Below, one piece after another: positions 17,022 to 25,440 of a stretch of DNA of 59,289 nucleotides; the first letter of the stretch is position 1; the number at the start of each line of letters is the position of its first letter. This DNA comes from an uncultured Akkermansia sp. (GTDB lineage Bacteria; Verrucomicrobiota; Verrucomicrobiia; Verrucomicrobiales; Akkermansiaceae). The position numbers were made by a program, and so were the translations under genes. The stretch covers positions 1 to 59,289 of the forward strand of contig CANQSS010000008.1 in the NCBI GenBank assembly GCA_947626545.1, read 5' to 3'. Below the pieces are notes generated by a model. It saw only the letters and a list, made by a program, of their open reading frames with translations. It ran no database searches and had not been told where the DNA came from.

Positions 17022-18374
17022 TTACGACGGTAGTGCGCCGATTTCCGCAGCCCTAGCCAAGCACACGGCGAAGGAATCCGCAAAATCCTGTGGACGTCGC
17101 GCCAGCCATGCTTTTACCATGTTTATCGGGAAGGGAATGACAGCGGATATTTCCGCAGCTGGGAAGCGAATCGTGCCATCATACCGAGCGATGTAGAGCA
17201 TGACGTGTTCCATGCCTGTAGCGGGGGAGGGGGTAAGCTTAGCAACAGGATGCAGAGGGACAGTGTCGGATATGCCAAGCTCTTCAGCCAGTTCGCGGTG
17301 GGCGGCGTGTTCGTAGTCCTCTCCGGCATCCAAATGTCCGGCGGCAGAAGAATCCCACACGCCCGGGTGACGGTCCTTGAGCAGGGATCGCTTTTGCAGT
17401 AGCAGGTCTCCACGCTTGTTGAACACGAAAATGTGCACAGCACGGTGGATGAGGCCCTGCTCATGCACTTCCCTTCGGGTTGCTTGCCGCAGGATGTGAT
17501 CCTCCTCATCCACCACATCGAAAAGCTCGGAATCCTTTTGGGGCAGCGTTGCCAAGGGGTTGGTATCGTAGGCGCGGGTGAGGTGAATCCATTGCAGCAG
17601 ACTCAACTTCTCCGCGCGCGCGGTGGGGGAAATCCCCAGTTGCGCAGACACGATCGACCACGATGGCTCCGTGGGCAGTTGCTTGTGCATTTGCTTGCGT
17701 CGGCAGGCAAAACAGCGCCGCATCAGTTCGTCCATGAGTCGGTGGTCGTACACTGGTAAACTTCGTGCATCCCGCGGAGTAAGCAGCATCACGGCGGAGT
17801 CGATTTTCGGTTGCGGTCGGAATGCTGAGGGAGGCACGATGCGCATGAGTCGCCCCTCCCAATTCATTTGCATGCGCAGAGAGAGTAGGCCGTACGCTTC
17901 ATCCCCCGGCTGGGCGAGTATGCGTTCCACTAATTCTTTTTGCAACATGATAACCGCGCGGCTGAAAGGGCTTTCTCCGTGCAGAAAATTAGCGAGAATA
18001 GCGCCGCCGGCAGAATAGGGCAAATTACCCAAAAATTTGATCGGTTGTTCGGCGAATAGACAGCGCGGATCCCACTTGACGGCATCCGCATGATGCACCT
18101 CTACGTGCGGGACGTTTGCCCAGCGCGTCTTCTGATACTCTGCCAAGCGGGCATCAAACTCCACGAGGATGAGCTTGCGGCATAGTGGTGCCACGTGCTC
18201 TGTGAGAGCACCAGCGCCGGGACCAACCTCCACTACGCAATCCTGCGGTTCGATCTCCAGTAGTTCCACGATACACTTGGCGATATTCTCATCCACTAAA
18301 AAATTTTGGCCGAGAGCCTTGGAAGGCGTGACGCCGTATTGCTCCAGTACACTGCGGATTTGAGATGCATTCAT
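17022..18374 (-). CDS. rsmA: RsmA (KsgA) 16S rRNA dimethyltransferase fused to a Nudix hydrolase domain
   Basis: 450 residues, about 180 longer than RsmA. Residues 1-~270 are a full RsmA: start MNASQIRSVLEQYG, SKALGQNFLVD, SAM motif VVEVGPGAGALTEHV and catalytic NLPY (FLGNLPYSAGG). It dimethylates two adenosines near the 3' end of 16S rRNA. Residues ~290-450 form a Nudix domain: after LFDVVDEEDHIL the Nudix box reads GHLDAGEDYEHAAHRELAEE, then LGI, with the REL..EE core intact, most like the IDI/YfcD branch. The start is placed at 18374 in a 4 nt overlap with thiL. The two domains share one uninterrupted frame. Confidence 0.93.
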   Translation of the reverse strand: MNASQIRSVLEQYGVTPSKALGQNFLVDENIAKCIVELLEIEPQDCVVEVGPGAGALTEHVAPLCRKLILVEFDARLAEYQKTRWANVPHVEVHHADAVKWDPRCLFAEQPIKFLGNLPYSAGGAILANFLHGESPFSRAVIMLQKELVERILAQPGDEAYGLLSLRMQMNWEGRLMRIVPPSAFRPQPKIDSAVMLLTPRDARSLPVYDHRLMDELMRRCFACRRKQMHKQLPTEPSWSIVSAQLGISPTARAEKLSLLQWIHLTRAYDTNPLATLPQKDSELFDVVDEEDHILRQATRREVHEQGLIHRAVHIFVFNKRGDLLLQKRSLLKDRHPGVWDSSAAGHLDAGEDYEHAAHRELAEELGISDTVPLHPVAKLTPSPATGMEHVMLYIARYDGTIRFPAAEISAVIPFPINMVKAWLARRPQDFADSFAVCLARAAEIGALPS

Positions 18375-19273
18375 GTGTGCGGGGAAGATGTGAAATGTTG
18401 CCAACCGCCGGAGAGGACAGTTTGAGTCTTCTCCGTCAGTTTGCCGATGGGAAAGAGTCCGAACTGCGCACATGTTTCAGAAGCCGTTTCGGGAGCAAGG
18501 GCGCAAAGGAGCTCGTAATCTTCGCCATCGTTTAGTGCTTCTACAGCTGTGCAACCTGCATGGAGCGGCAGTTTCGTTTCATCGATTTCGTAGCCGCAAC
18601 GGCTCGCATCGGCCAGACGCGGCAGGTCTACCGCAAGACCATCGGAAAGATCCATCATGGCGTGCGGGCGCGGTTGCGCAGTTTGGAGCGCTCTACCTAA
18701 TTCGATGCGCGGGGAGAAAGTGAGATGGCGGTTGCTCGCAAAAGAACCACCAAGGGGACCGGAGACGCATAGAATATCGCCCGATTTTCCACCACTGCGT
18801 AAGATAGCGTGTCCGCGTTCCACACGTCCGATAAGGGCTATGTTGATAACCAGGCCCGGTTGCGGAAGCGAAGAGGTTTCACCACCGGCGATGGACACTC
18901 CAAAAGAGGCTGCCACATCGGCTAGACCTATGTAAAGTTCCTCCGCAAATTCCACGCTGCGTTGCGGGTGCATCAGAAGGGTAATAAGTGCATGTTCCGG
19001 GATGCCGCCCATGGCTGCAATATCGGAAAGAGCCCGCGCCAGCGCTTTGCGACCCATGAGTTGGGGTGCGGTGTCGGCCGTGAAATGAATTCCTTCTACA
19101 ACGACATCTGTTTTAAGCAGAGTATCCCATTGAGTATCCCTGCGGGTTATTGCGCAGTCGTCGCCCGGACCGAGGATGAGGTTAGACTGCTCGGTATTCG
19201 GCAGGAGGGCAAGCAAGCGGTGCAGCAGCGCCTGCTCGCCGAGCATGCAGATGGGTGTGGGTACAGGGTTCAT
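18371..19273 (-). CDS. thiL: Thiamine-monophosphate kinase
   Basis: 300 residues, near the family norm. It phosphorylates thiamine phosphate to the active cofactor thiamine diphosphate. The N-terminal ATP/metal site reads LGPGDDCAI, followed by LLKTDVVVEGIHF. The middle has RKALARALSDIAAMGGIPE and SIAGGETSS, and the second half has MMDLSDGLAVDLPRLA. All are ThiL/PurM-like signatures. It overlaps the RsmA-Nudix gene by 4 nt and lies 13 nt after the CPBP protease. No other thiamine gene or TPP riboswitch was seen here. Confidence 0.93.
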   Translation of the reverse strand: MNPVPTPICMLGEQALLHRLLALLPNTEQSNLILGPGDDCAITRRDTQWDTLLKTDVVVEGIHFTADTAPQLMGRKALARALSDIAAMGGIPEHALITLLMHPQRSVEFAEELYIGLADVAASFGVSIAGGETSSLPQPGLVINIALIGRVERGHAILRSGGKSGDILCVSGPLGGSFASNRHLTFSPRIELGRALQTAQPRPHAMMDLSDGLAVDLPRLADASRCGYEIDETKLPLHAGCTAVEALNDGEDYELLCALAPETASETCAQFGLFPIGKLTEKTQTVLSGGWQHFTSSPHT

Positions 19274-19286
19274 GCAGGGGGTTGTG

Positions 19287-20117
19287 CTACGAAAGGAGAA
19301 TGGCCGCCATCACAGAAATGGCGTTGAAGATGAAATGCACCATGATGGGGGCTACGAGTGTGCGTGTTTTCATATAGAGCCTGCACTGAAGTAGAGCGAG
19401 TACAAAGAGCGGAATGAGCTGCGGCAGAGAGAAATGGATGGAGGCGAATGCCAACGAGGAGATAGCGGCTCCGGCGAGGGTTCCCCATTTGTCACGAATG
19501 ATGTTGAAGAGAAATCCGCGGAACAGGCACTCCTCACCAATGGGTGCAATGATGAGAGCTTGGATAATGACATAGCTGCGCATTGTCCAATCACCCGTCA
19601 TGACCATTTTCACCGGATCTTGGAGAAGGTCACTGTCAGTCGCCTCAGCGATGGCTTTCAAACACCCGGATTCCTCGAAAAATATATTGAATGCGATGGT
19701 CAGGAAAATAACGGGTATCACCGGCAGCAACTTGCTGCGCATAGGAATTGGACGATGCAATCCCATCGCGTTCGTACATCCGGTTACATAGGTCAGTCGG
19801 ATGATGAATGGCAGGTACAAGAGCAGCATTCCGAGGCATGAAATCACCAGGCTGCTCAGAGAGACGTCGGAGGTCTCGTCTCCGCCGTTAGTGAAAAGAC
19901 AAGAAAACGCCATGAACACGAATACCAAGAGGGCGCCGAGTGCGTCAAAGATATTGGGAAAAGAGGAACCGGGGAAAAGCGGAATACGTGGCAGCTTTGG
20001 CTCGGCATCATTGCAGCGTTGCAGGATTTGCTTCAAACCGTTAAGCACAATTGGCAGCCAGCAGAGAAGCAAGGCTGCAATAATGATAGTGACATTCCAG
20101 ACGTAATATGTGGGCAT
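19287..20117 (-). CDS. CPBP-family intramembrane metalloprotease (CAAX/Abi)
   Basis: About 276 residues from MPTYYVWNVT; upstream in-frame sequence belongs to the neighbouring gene. Several hydrophobic segments predict an inner-membrane protein. The diagnostic motifs are IGEECLFRGFLFNI (EExxxR), FASIHFSLPQ and VHFIFNAISV, which supply the catalytic Glu and the His/Asn ligands of the family. The substrate is unknown; relatives process prenylated or bacteriocin-type peptides, but nothing here points to either. It lies between the L,D-transpeptidase (16 nt) and thiL (13 nt) in the long minus-strand run. Confidence 0.88.
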   Translation of the reverse strand: MPTYYVWNVTIIIAALLLCWLPIVLNGLKQILQRCNDAEPKLPRIPLFPGSSFPNIFDALGALLVFVFMAFSCLFTNGGDETSDVSLSSLVISCLGMLLLYLPFIIRLTYVTGCTNAMGLHRPIPMRSKLLPVIPVIFLTIAFNIFFEESGCLKAIAEATDSDLLQDPVKMVMTGDWTMRSYVIIQALIIAPIGEECLFRGFLFNIIRDKWGTLAGAAISSLAFASIHFSLPQLIPLFVLALLQCRLYMKTRTLVAPIMVHFIFNAISVMAAILLS

Positions 20118-20133
20118 AAATAACAGAGGAAGG

Positions 20134-20880
20134 TTAGGGAAGACGCCAAGGACTGCGTAATCGCGTGTATTCCGTACGTGGTAGCAGAATGTACACTGGG
20201 TTGCGCGCAGGGTCGAGCCGCGCGATGATGGAACGCAGATTTGACTCAGCCATAGAAGTGCAGCCCGCTGTAGGCGCAGCGCCGTCGCGCCGCCAAATGT
20301 GGAAGAAAATGGACGAACCAGCACCCACAACAGGGCGTCCCGGGGTTTCCTGCGTGTTGTGGCAGATGAGCAACTTGATACTGTGCGCGTAGTCTGTTTG
20401 GCGCATTTGTTCCTTGAGTTCCCACGGAGTGGAGGCGGGATGGCTCAAGCGGATGTGGCGATTGTACAGGTGTGGCTGGGATGGGTCAGATACCCAGAGG
20501 TCGCGTGGATCGACTTTCACCTCAGGGATGCCGCGATGGTGCTTCACCGGGGACTTATGGGTGGTCCACAGGCCACCGATGTGGAAGATGCCGGCGGGGG
20601 AGCGCCCATCGCCTTCGCGTTTGGTGGTGGCTCCGCGAGGGTTGGTGTGCAAACCTAGTCCCCATACCAGCCCGGCACGGCCGAGGCGTCCCTGCACAGG
20701 ACCGAGTATGCGTACCCATTGTCCGTTTGCTTGCTTCTCTACCAAGGAAAGGGAGACCACGGAGGAGTCCCATCCGTCCGCTATGCCGATAACGGCCTGT
20801 GAGCAGTTGGCGGGCAGTTGCGCGAAAGCAGCGCAACTGCACAGCACAAAGAGGATGAGAAAGACAAGGCGCTTTTCCAT
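20134..20880 (-). CDS. Exported L,D-transpeptidase/YkuD-like protein
   Basis: About 248 residues from MEKRLVFLIL, beginning with a signal peptide that ends near CAAFAQ. The C-terminal half carries the YkuD-type active site: IFFHIWRRDGAAPTAGCTSM, in which HxnS/TxGC supplies the catalytic His and Cys. Such enzymes crosslink peptidoglycan or attach proteins to it by meso-DAP linkages. The region SPAGIFHIGG fits the YafK/ErfK-like fold. It starts 4 nt after the upstream MBL gene ends. An ATG at 20904 is possible but would put charged residues ahead of the signal. Confidence 0.85.
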   Translation of the reverse strand: MEKRLVFLILFVLCSCAAFAQLPANCSQAVIGIADGWDSSVVSLSLVEKQANGQWVRILGPVQGRLGRAGLVWGLGLHTNPRGATTKREGDGRSPAGIFHIGGLWTTHKSPVKHHRGIPEVKVDPRDLWVSDPSQPHLYNRHIRLSHPASTPWELKEQMRQTDYAHSIKLLICHNTQETPGRPVVGAGSSIFFHIWRRDGAAPTAGCTSMAESNLRSIIARLDPARNPVYILLPRTEYTRLRSPWRLP

Positions 20881-20884
20881 GATC

Positions 20885-22291
20885 TCAGCAACACACAACT
20901 TCATCTTTTAATGCAATATGCACACCGGCTGCTCCCTCGCTTTCCAAAGCACTCTGCAGGGCCTGGGCACATTCGGGTTCGCCATGCACAAGGAACACGC
21001 TCGACTTTTTGCCCTTTGTATTTCGGAAATATTGCAGCAACTCACCGTGGTCGGCATGACCCGAGAAAGAATCCAGGCTGCGAATTTGTGCCCGCACTGG
21101 GTAATGACCGCCCAAGATAGGCACATCCTTTGCACCGTCCATAATGCGACGGCCCAAGGTATTGGCGGCGCAGAAACCAACGAAAAGGACGGTGTTTTTC
21201 GGGTTGCCGATGCCGAGTTTGAGGTGATGCAGAATACGTCCGGCCTCGCACATGCCGGAGGCGGAGATGATGATCAGCGACTTTTTAATATCGTTGAGAG
21301 ATTGAGATTCGGACACCGTGCGGCACATGTGCAGATTGGCGAATGAGAATGGGTCTTTGCTGGCGAAGAGGGAAGCATAGACATCCTGGTTCAAACACTC
21401 GGAATGTGCTCGGAAGAGCTCCGTGGCGCTGATGGCCATCGGACTGTCCACGTACACCTGTGTCTTACCCAGCATTCCTTCTTCAAAGGCGCGATTGAGT
21501 AGGAAAAGGAGCTGTTGCGTGCGTTCCACTGCAAAGGCTGGAATGTATATTTTCCCTTCGCGTGCCAACGCTTCGCGAATTTCACGGTAGAAGCTCTCAT
21601 CATCGCGACTGGGCGCCTCGTGCCGCCGTCCGCCATACGTGCTTTCCATAATCATGATGTCGACATTTTCCACCGTCGCTGGGTCGCGCAGCAGCTCATT
21701 GTTTCCCCTGCCCACATCGCCGGAGAAGAGCAGACGTTTGTGCTTGCCGTCTTCATGGTCATCGATATCCAGTACTACCTGGGCAGAGCCGAGAATATGC
21801 CCCGCATCGTAAAAAGTGAGTGCGATACCGTCGTCGATGACCATGCGGCGTTCGTAGCTGGTAGCCACGAAGGAATCCAGACACTTGCGCGCGTCTTCCT
21901 CGGTGTAGATGACCTCGGCCACGGTGTCAGTGCCGCCCGCACGCTTGTGCATTTTGGTGAGGAAAGCACAGTCGTGTTCCTGAATACGAGCGGCGTCCAC
22001 CAGCATGATGGCGCAGAGCGAGCGTGTGGCATGTGTACAATAAACATTGCCCTTAAAACCACGCTTCACGAGATTGGGAATGTTGCCCGAGTGGTCGATG
22101 TGCGCATGGGAAAGAATGACATGGTCGATTTCCTCCGGGTTGAAAAGCGGGAAGTCGCGGTTGATGCGTAGCTCATCAGCTCGGTGTCCTTGGTAGAGAC
22201 CACAGTCTAACAGAATTTTTTTGCCGTTAATTTCCAAAAGGTGCTGAGATCCGGTCGTGGTGCCGGCAGCACCACAAAAATGTATTTTCAT
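20885..22291 (-). CDS. MBL-fold/beta-CASP RNA-processing type hydrolase
   Basis: 468 residues. The N-terminal metallo-beta-lactamase motif is LSHAHIDHSGNIPNL, with DCGLYQG before it and LLFSGDVGRGNN after it. A beta-CASP insert (VERTQQLLFLLNRAF, VYVDSPMA) and a C-terminal closing motif SGHADHGELLQYF with VHGEPECAQAL identify the CPSF-73/YSH1-like group of nucleases. The role is probably RNA processing or decay in the cytosol; the target is unknown. It overlaps the upstream glycosyltransferase by 4 nt. Confidence 0.92.
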   Translation of the reverse strand: MKIHFCGAAGTTTGSQHLLEINGKKILLDCGLYQGHRADELRINRDFPLFNPEEIDHVILSHAHIDHSGNIPNLVKRGFKGNVYCTHATRSLCAIMLVDAARIQEHDCAFLTKMHKRAGGTDTVAEVIYTEEDARKCLDSFVATSYERRMVIDDGIALTFYDAGHILGSAQVVLDIDDHEDGKHKRLLFSGDVGRGNNELLRDPATVENVDIMIMESTYGGRRHEAPSRDDESFYREIREALAREGKIYIPAFAVERTQQLLFLLNRAFEEGMLGKTQVYVDSPMAISATELFRAHSECLNQDVYASLFASKDPFSFANLHMCRTVSESQSLNDIKKSLIIISASGMCEAGRILHHLKLGIGNPKNTVLFVGFCAANTLGRRIMDGAKDVPILGGHYPVRAQIRSLDSFSGHADHGELLQYFRNTKGKKSSVFLVHGEPECAQALQSALESEGAAGVHIALKDEVVCC

Positions 22292-23397
22292 GGTGTCTGA
22301 GTGAGGTTAACGTGAAGTTCATGGTATTTTTTAGCCGTATCGCTCAATTTGTACGGGTAAGGGATTTCCTCCGGAGGGTCAGGTGGCACGGTGTACCATT
22401 GCGAGAGCATATCTGCCGCGCTGTCAGGATCGCCAACAGGAAGTATTCCCATCGGCTGCATTGCTTCCAAATAATCCTGCACTGCGCCGTGTCCATATCC
22501 CACCGTAGGACGCCCAAGCGCCAGCGCCTGCAGTGCTGAAGCGCTATAGGTGATGGGTTTCGCCGTGAGGCATAGCACCGCATCTGCCGCGCAGAGTAGT
22601 CCGCGTAAATCCTTTGGTGGATCCACGCGGGTGATGTGTTGGTCCAGTCCGGCGGCACGTATTTCTCGGCGCAGAGATTTAAGGTAACCTGGCTCAGCAA
22701 AACGGGTGGTGCCCACCAGTAAGGCATGTGCGGGAATATCTTGGCTCTGCAGGATGCTCAGGATGGGGATGATGTCTCGTGTGCACCATGGTTCGCCAAT
22801 GGGAGCAGGTAAGCAAATGACAAAACGGCCTCCGAGTTGCGGATGAACTGTGCGTAGTTGGCTGAATTCATCGGTGCTGGGCACGTAGCCGGGGTAGTAT
22901 TGCAGCTCGTTCACACCATGCGGTATAATCCAAGATTTAATGAGAGAGGGCTGGATGTTCTTAAGAAAGTTGCGCAGGTCAGTGTGAATGATGCTGATGG
23001 CATCACAGCTCAGCAGGTGAGTGTGATCGATGAAATCCATCTGTTGAGGGTAGGTACTCAAGGAGCCAACTAATTTGGGTCGTTGCTCGTTTGGCAGACT
23101 GGAGCAAGCGCGTGTGGCAATAGCTATAGCTTCGTACCCGTATGCTTGCACAATATCCACGCGCTGTGAGCGAATAATGGAACGCAGGCGCATCACCTTT
23201 CCCCATAGTCCGGGCAGATGTCCCTTATTGAAACGCACAAACTTAAATTTCCCGCTGATGATAGGGGTGAGCAGTTCCCGGTTCGGAGCTGCCACGACGC
23301 TCGTTTCTCCGAAAGCTTGCAGCGCAAAAGCCAAATCTACCGCCAATGCGTTCGGGCTGTCGGCGCTCAACTGAGGTACAAAATGCAGTACTTTCAT
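22288..23397 (-). CDS. GT4-like glycosyltransferase, degenerate EX7E motif
   Basis: 369 residues, GT-B fold, starting MKVLHFVPQL. It is a clear paralogue of the next gene upstream: both share the order of segments and a similar end (ALGRPTVGYGHGAVQDYL here, ALGRPVMGYNHGGVSEQL there). In the EX7E nucleotide-sugar site, both glutamates are replaced: ITYSASALQ here against ESFGKVTLE in the neighbour. It may be inactive or use a different donor contact. Position in the purE-to-rsmA run suggests a role in lipopolysaccharide core or another envelope glycan. Confidence 0.83.
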   Translation of the reverse strand: MKVLHFVPQLSADSPNALAVDLAFALQAFGETSVVAAPNRELLTPIISGKFKFVRFNKGHLPGLWGKVMRLRSIIRSQRVDIVQAYGYEAIAIATRACSSLPNEQRPKLVGSLSTYPQQMDFIDHTHLLSCDAISIIHTDLRNFLKNIQPSLIKSWIIPHGVNELQYYPGYVPSTDEFSQLRTVHPQLGGRFVICLPAPIGEPWCTRDIIPILSILQSQDIPAHALLVGTTRFAEPGYLKSLRREIRAAGLDQHITRVDPPKDLRGLLCAADAVLCLTAKPITYSASALQALALGRPTVGYGHGAVQDYLEAMQPMGILPVGDPDSAADMLSQWYTVPPDPPEEIPYPYKLSDTAKKYHELHVNLTQTP

Positions 23398-24497
23398 AAC
23401 AGGGAACGGTAGAGACTGAGGTGAGAATGTATCATATCTTCGAGCAGGTAGGGGCTCGCGACGGGTTCAAGCAACTTCGGGGGGGTGCGGTACCAATTTG
23501 CCAGGCGTTCCGCTGCAGCTTGTGGGTTACCGACAGGAATAAGACCCTCGGGTAAAAATTGGCGAAGTTGCTCGCTCACACCGCCGTGGTTATAACCCAT
23601 CACAGGACGACCAAGAGCAAGCGCTTCCAGAGTTACCTTACCAAAGCTTTCCGGTTGCAAGGAAAGGTTGAGTACAGCATCACTCACGGACATAATCTCG
23701 CGTAGGTCATTGCGATGATTGAGTCGGGATACGTGGTTTTGAATTCCGGCGGCACGTACCTGTTCATCCAATTCTGCCGCCAGTTTTTCCTTACCCCGTT
23801 TGGTTTCACCAATGATAAGGACATGAGCAGGCACCCCGGTAGAGAGTAAATGGCTGAGCAGTGGCACCACATGACTCTGTCCCTTGATGCGTGAAATGCG
23901 ACCTGGCAGGCAGAGCACGTAGCGTCCCGTCAGCTCTGGGTGCTCGGCGCGCCACTGCTGCAGCCACTCCTCGCTCGGATGAAAGGTGGGAAAAAAGAGG
24001 GAAGTGTCCACGCTGTTAGGGATTACATGGACACGTTGGTGCGGTGTGCTCGGATAGTTTTGCAGGATGTGCTCGCGTATGCATTGCGAGACTGCCACCA
24101 CCGCATCCCCACGTGTCATGATGCGCGAGTATGCATTTACCGAGTGAAATCCGTGAAAACTTGAGACCAATGTCGGGCGTTGCCGGGCGGGTAGTAGTCT
24201 GTATGCAAAATGGAGTACCCAGGCGGGCACGCGCGAGTGCACGTGTACGATTTGCGGCGCTTCTCTCTTCAGTAGTTTAGCCATGCGCCACACCTCAATC
24301 AACAAGTGCGGATTCTTTTTTTCAATCGAGCGGCGAATGTGTCCGGCGCCGGCAGTCCGTATCTGCTCCACCATGCGCCCACCGGCCGACACCACCGTAC
24401 ACTCCTCCCCACATTGCACCATGCCGCGGCAGAGTTCTAGTACAACTTGCTCTACCCCGCCGGAGGAGAGCGACGGTAGCAGGTGCATAATCTTCAT
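23394..24497 (-). CDS. GT4-family glycosyltransferase
   Basis: About 367 residues from MKIMHLLPSLSSGGVEQVV, a typical GT4 start with the Gly-rich acceptor loop. The ATG at 24497 overlaps the stop of the ELM1-like gene by 4 nt and is preferred to one at 24593. The donor-binding half has YVLCLPGRISRIKGQ and the EX7E motif ESFGKVTLE followed by ALALGRPVMGYNHGG. It transfers a sugar from a nucleotide donor onto an envelope glycan, probably at the inner-membrane face. Tandem duplication with the gene downstream is evident. Confidence 0.9.
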   Translation of the reverse strand: MKIMHLLPSLSSGGVEQVVLELCRGMVQCGEECTVVSAGGRMVEQIRTAGAGHIRRSIEKKNPHLLIEVWRMAKLLKREAPQIVHVHSRVPAWVLHFAYRLLPARQRPTLVSSFHGFHSVNAYSRIMTRGDAVVAVSQCIREHILQNYPSTPHQRVHVIPNSVDTSLFFPTFHPSEEWLQQWRAEHPELTGRYVLCLPGRISRIKGQSHVVPLLSHLLSTGVPAHVLIIGETKRGKEKLAAELDEQVRAAGIQNHVSRLNHRNDLREIMSVSDAVLNLSLQPESFGKVTLEALALGRPVMGYNHGGVSEQLRQFLPEGLIPVGNPQAAAERLANWYRTPPKLLEPVASPYLLEDMIHSHLSLYRSLL

Positions 24498-25432
24498 GAG
24501 ATAATTTTCGGAAAACGTTTGAGAATAAACGATGCAGCTCGATCTGCCTCGCGTAGCGGAGATGAAAGCTTCAGTTGATGTGTGGTGAGCCACCGGGTAA
24601 AGGTAGTCACACGCTCTTCATCCACAAGCTGAGCCAGTCCACGAGTCACGCGACCAGGGGTTTTACCAATGAGTCTAGGGTGTACAGGCATCTCCAAAAT
24701 ACCCACCGGTGCACCGCTGGTAAGCGCTTCATACACCATCGACACACTATCCTGCGTGACCCACACATCTTTGGCCGTGGCTAAATGCTCAGCCACCCAA
24801 TCCTGACCAGTGGTATCCACCGGAACTACGCGGATGCTAGGGCAGGAGGTATGCAGCATACCCACAAAATCGTCAGGCGTTCGACGTGAGGTAGTGAGGG
24901 TGATCTGCCCATTGTTGTAGCGCACTAGCGTGGAGAGCTGGGTGATAAGATGATCCTCGTCCCATCCGAAATCCTTGCTGGGGCCGCCAATGAGCACTAA
25001 TGTATCTCGCTTTTCAGTATTTGGAGATGCAACGATGTTGTTCACAGCACCGTGGGTGAGCAGTACATTAGCGGGTGCATGGTTTTCGTTGATATAGTCG
25101 TGGCGTGGCGTGATGCAAAGGTCGAACCAAGCGACAGGCAGACTGGGTTTCATGCATACGATGCATGGGCATCGTTTACTGTGGGCCAGGCATAGAGCAG
25201 CCAGGTGAGTGCCGTGCCCAGCGCAGAGTACCAGACTGGGTTTTGGCAGTTCCACTCCCTTGGCAGTGTAACGCATTTTTTCGAGTAAACTCAGGTGTGC
25301 CACATCCACCTCGTGAACGCTGTGTTTGCTGCCGGGGTGCAACTCGGAGGCATGGCGGATCAGAGCATTGGCCAGACCGCGTGTTTGCGATAGGTGCCCT
25401 TTCTTACCGTCGCTGACGATGCAGATGACCAT
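24494..25432 (-). CDS. ELM1/GtrOC1-like protein
   Basis: 312 residues. It matches the pattern of the bacterial 'mitochondrial fission ELM1' family: start VICIVSDGKKGHLSQTRGLA, a middle LVLIGGPSKDFGWDED, and a C-terminal VTQDSVSMVYEALTSGAPVGILEMP, which looks like a GT-B nucleotide-sugar-binding end. The bacterial members usually sit with lipid A and LPS core genes. Here the neighbours are two glycosyltransferases, so an envelope glycan role is likely. It starts 8 nt after pyrC'. Confidence 0.82.
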   Translation of the reverse strand: MVICIVSDGKKGHLSQTRGLANALIRHASELHPGSKHSVHEVDVAHLSLLEKMRYTAKGVELPKPSLVLCAGHGTHLAALCLAHSKRCPCIVCMKPSLPVAWFDLCITPRHDYINENHAPANVLLTHGAVNNIVASPNTEKRDTLVLIGGPSKDFGWDEDHLITQLSTLVRYNNGQITLTTSRRTPDDFVGMLHTSCPSIRVVPVDTTGQDWVAEHLATAKDVWVTQDSVSMVYEALTSGAPVGILEMPVHPRLIGKTPGRVTRGLAQLVDEERVTTFTRWLTTHQLKLSSPLREADRAASFILKRFPKIIS

Positions 25433-25440
25433 GGAGTGAG

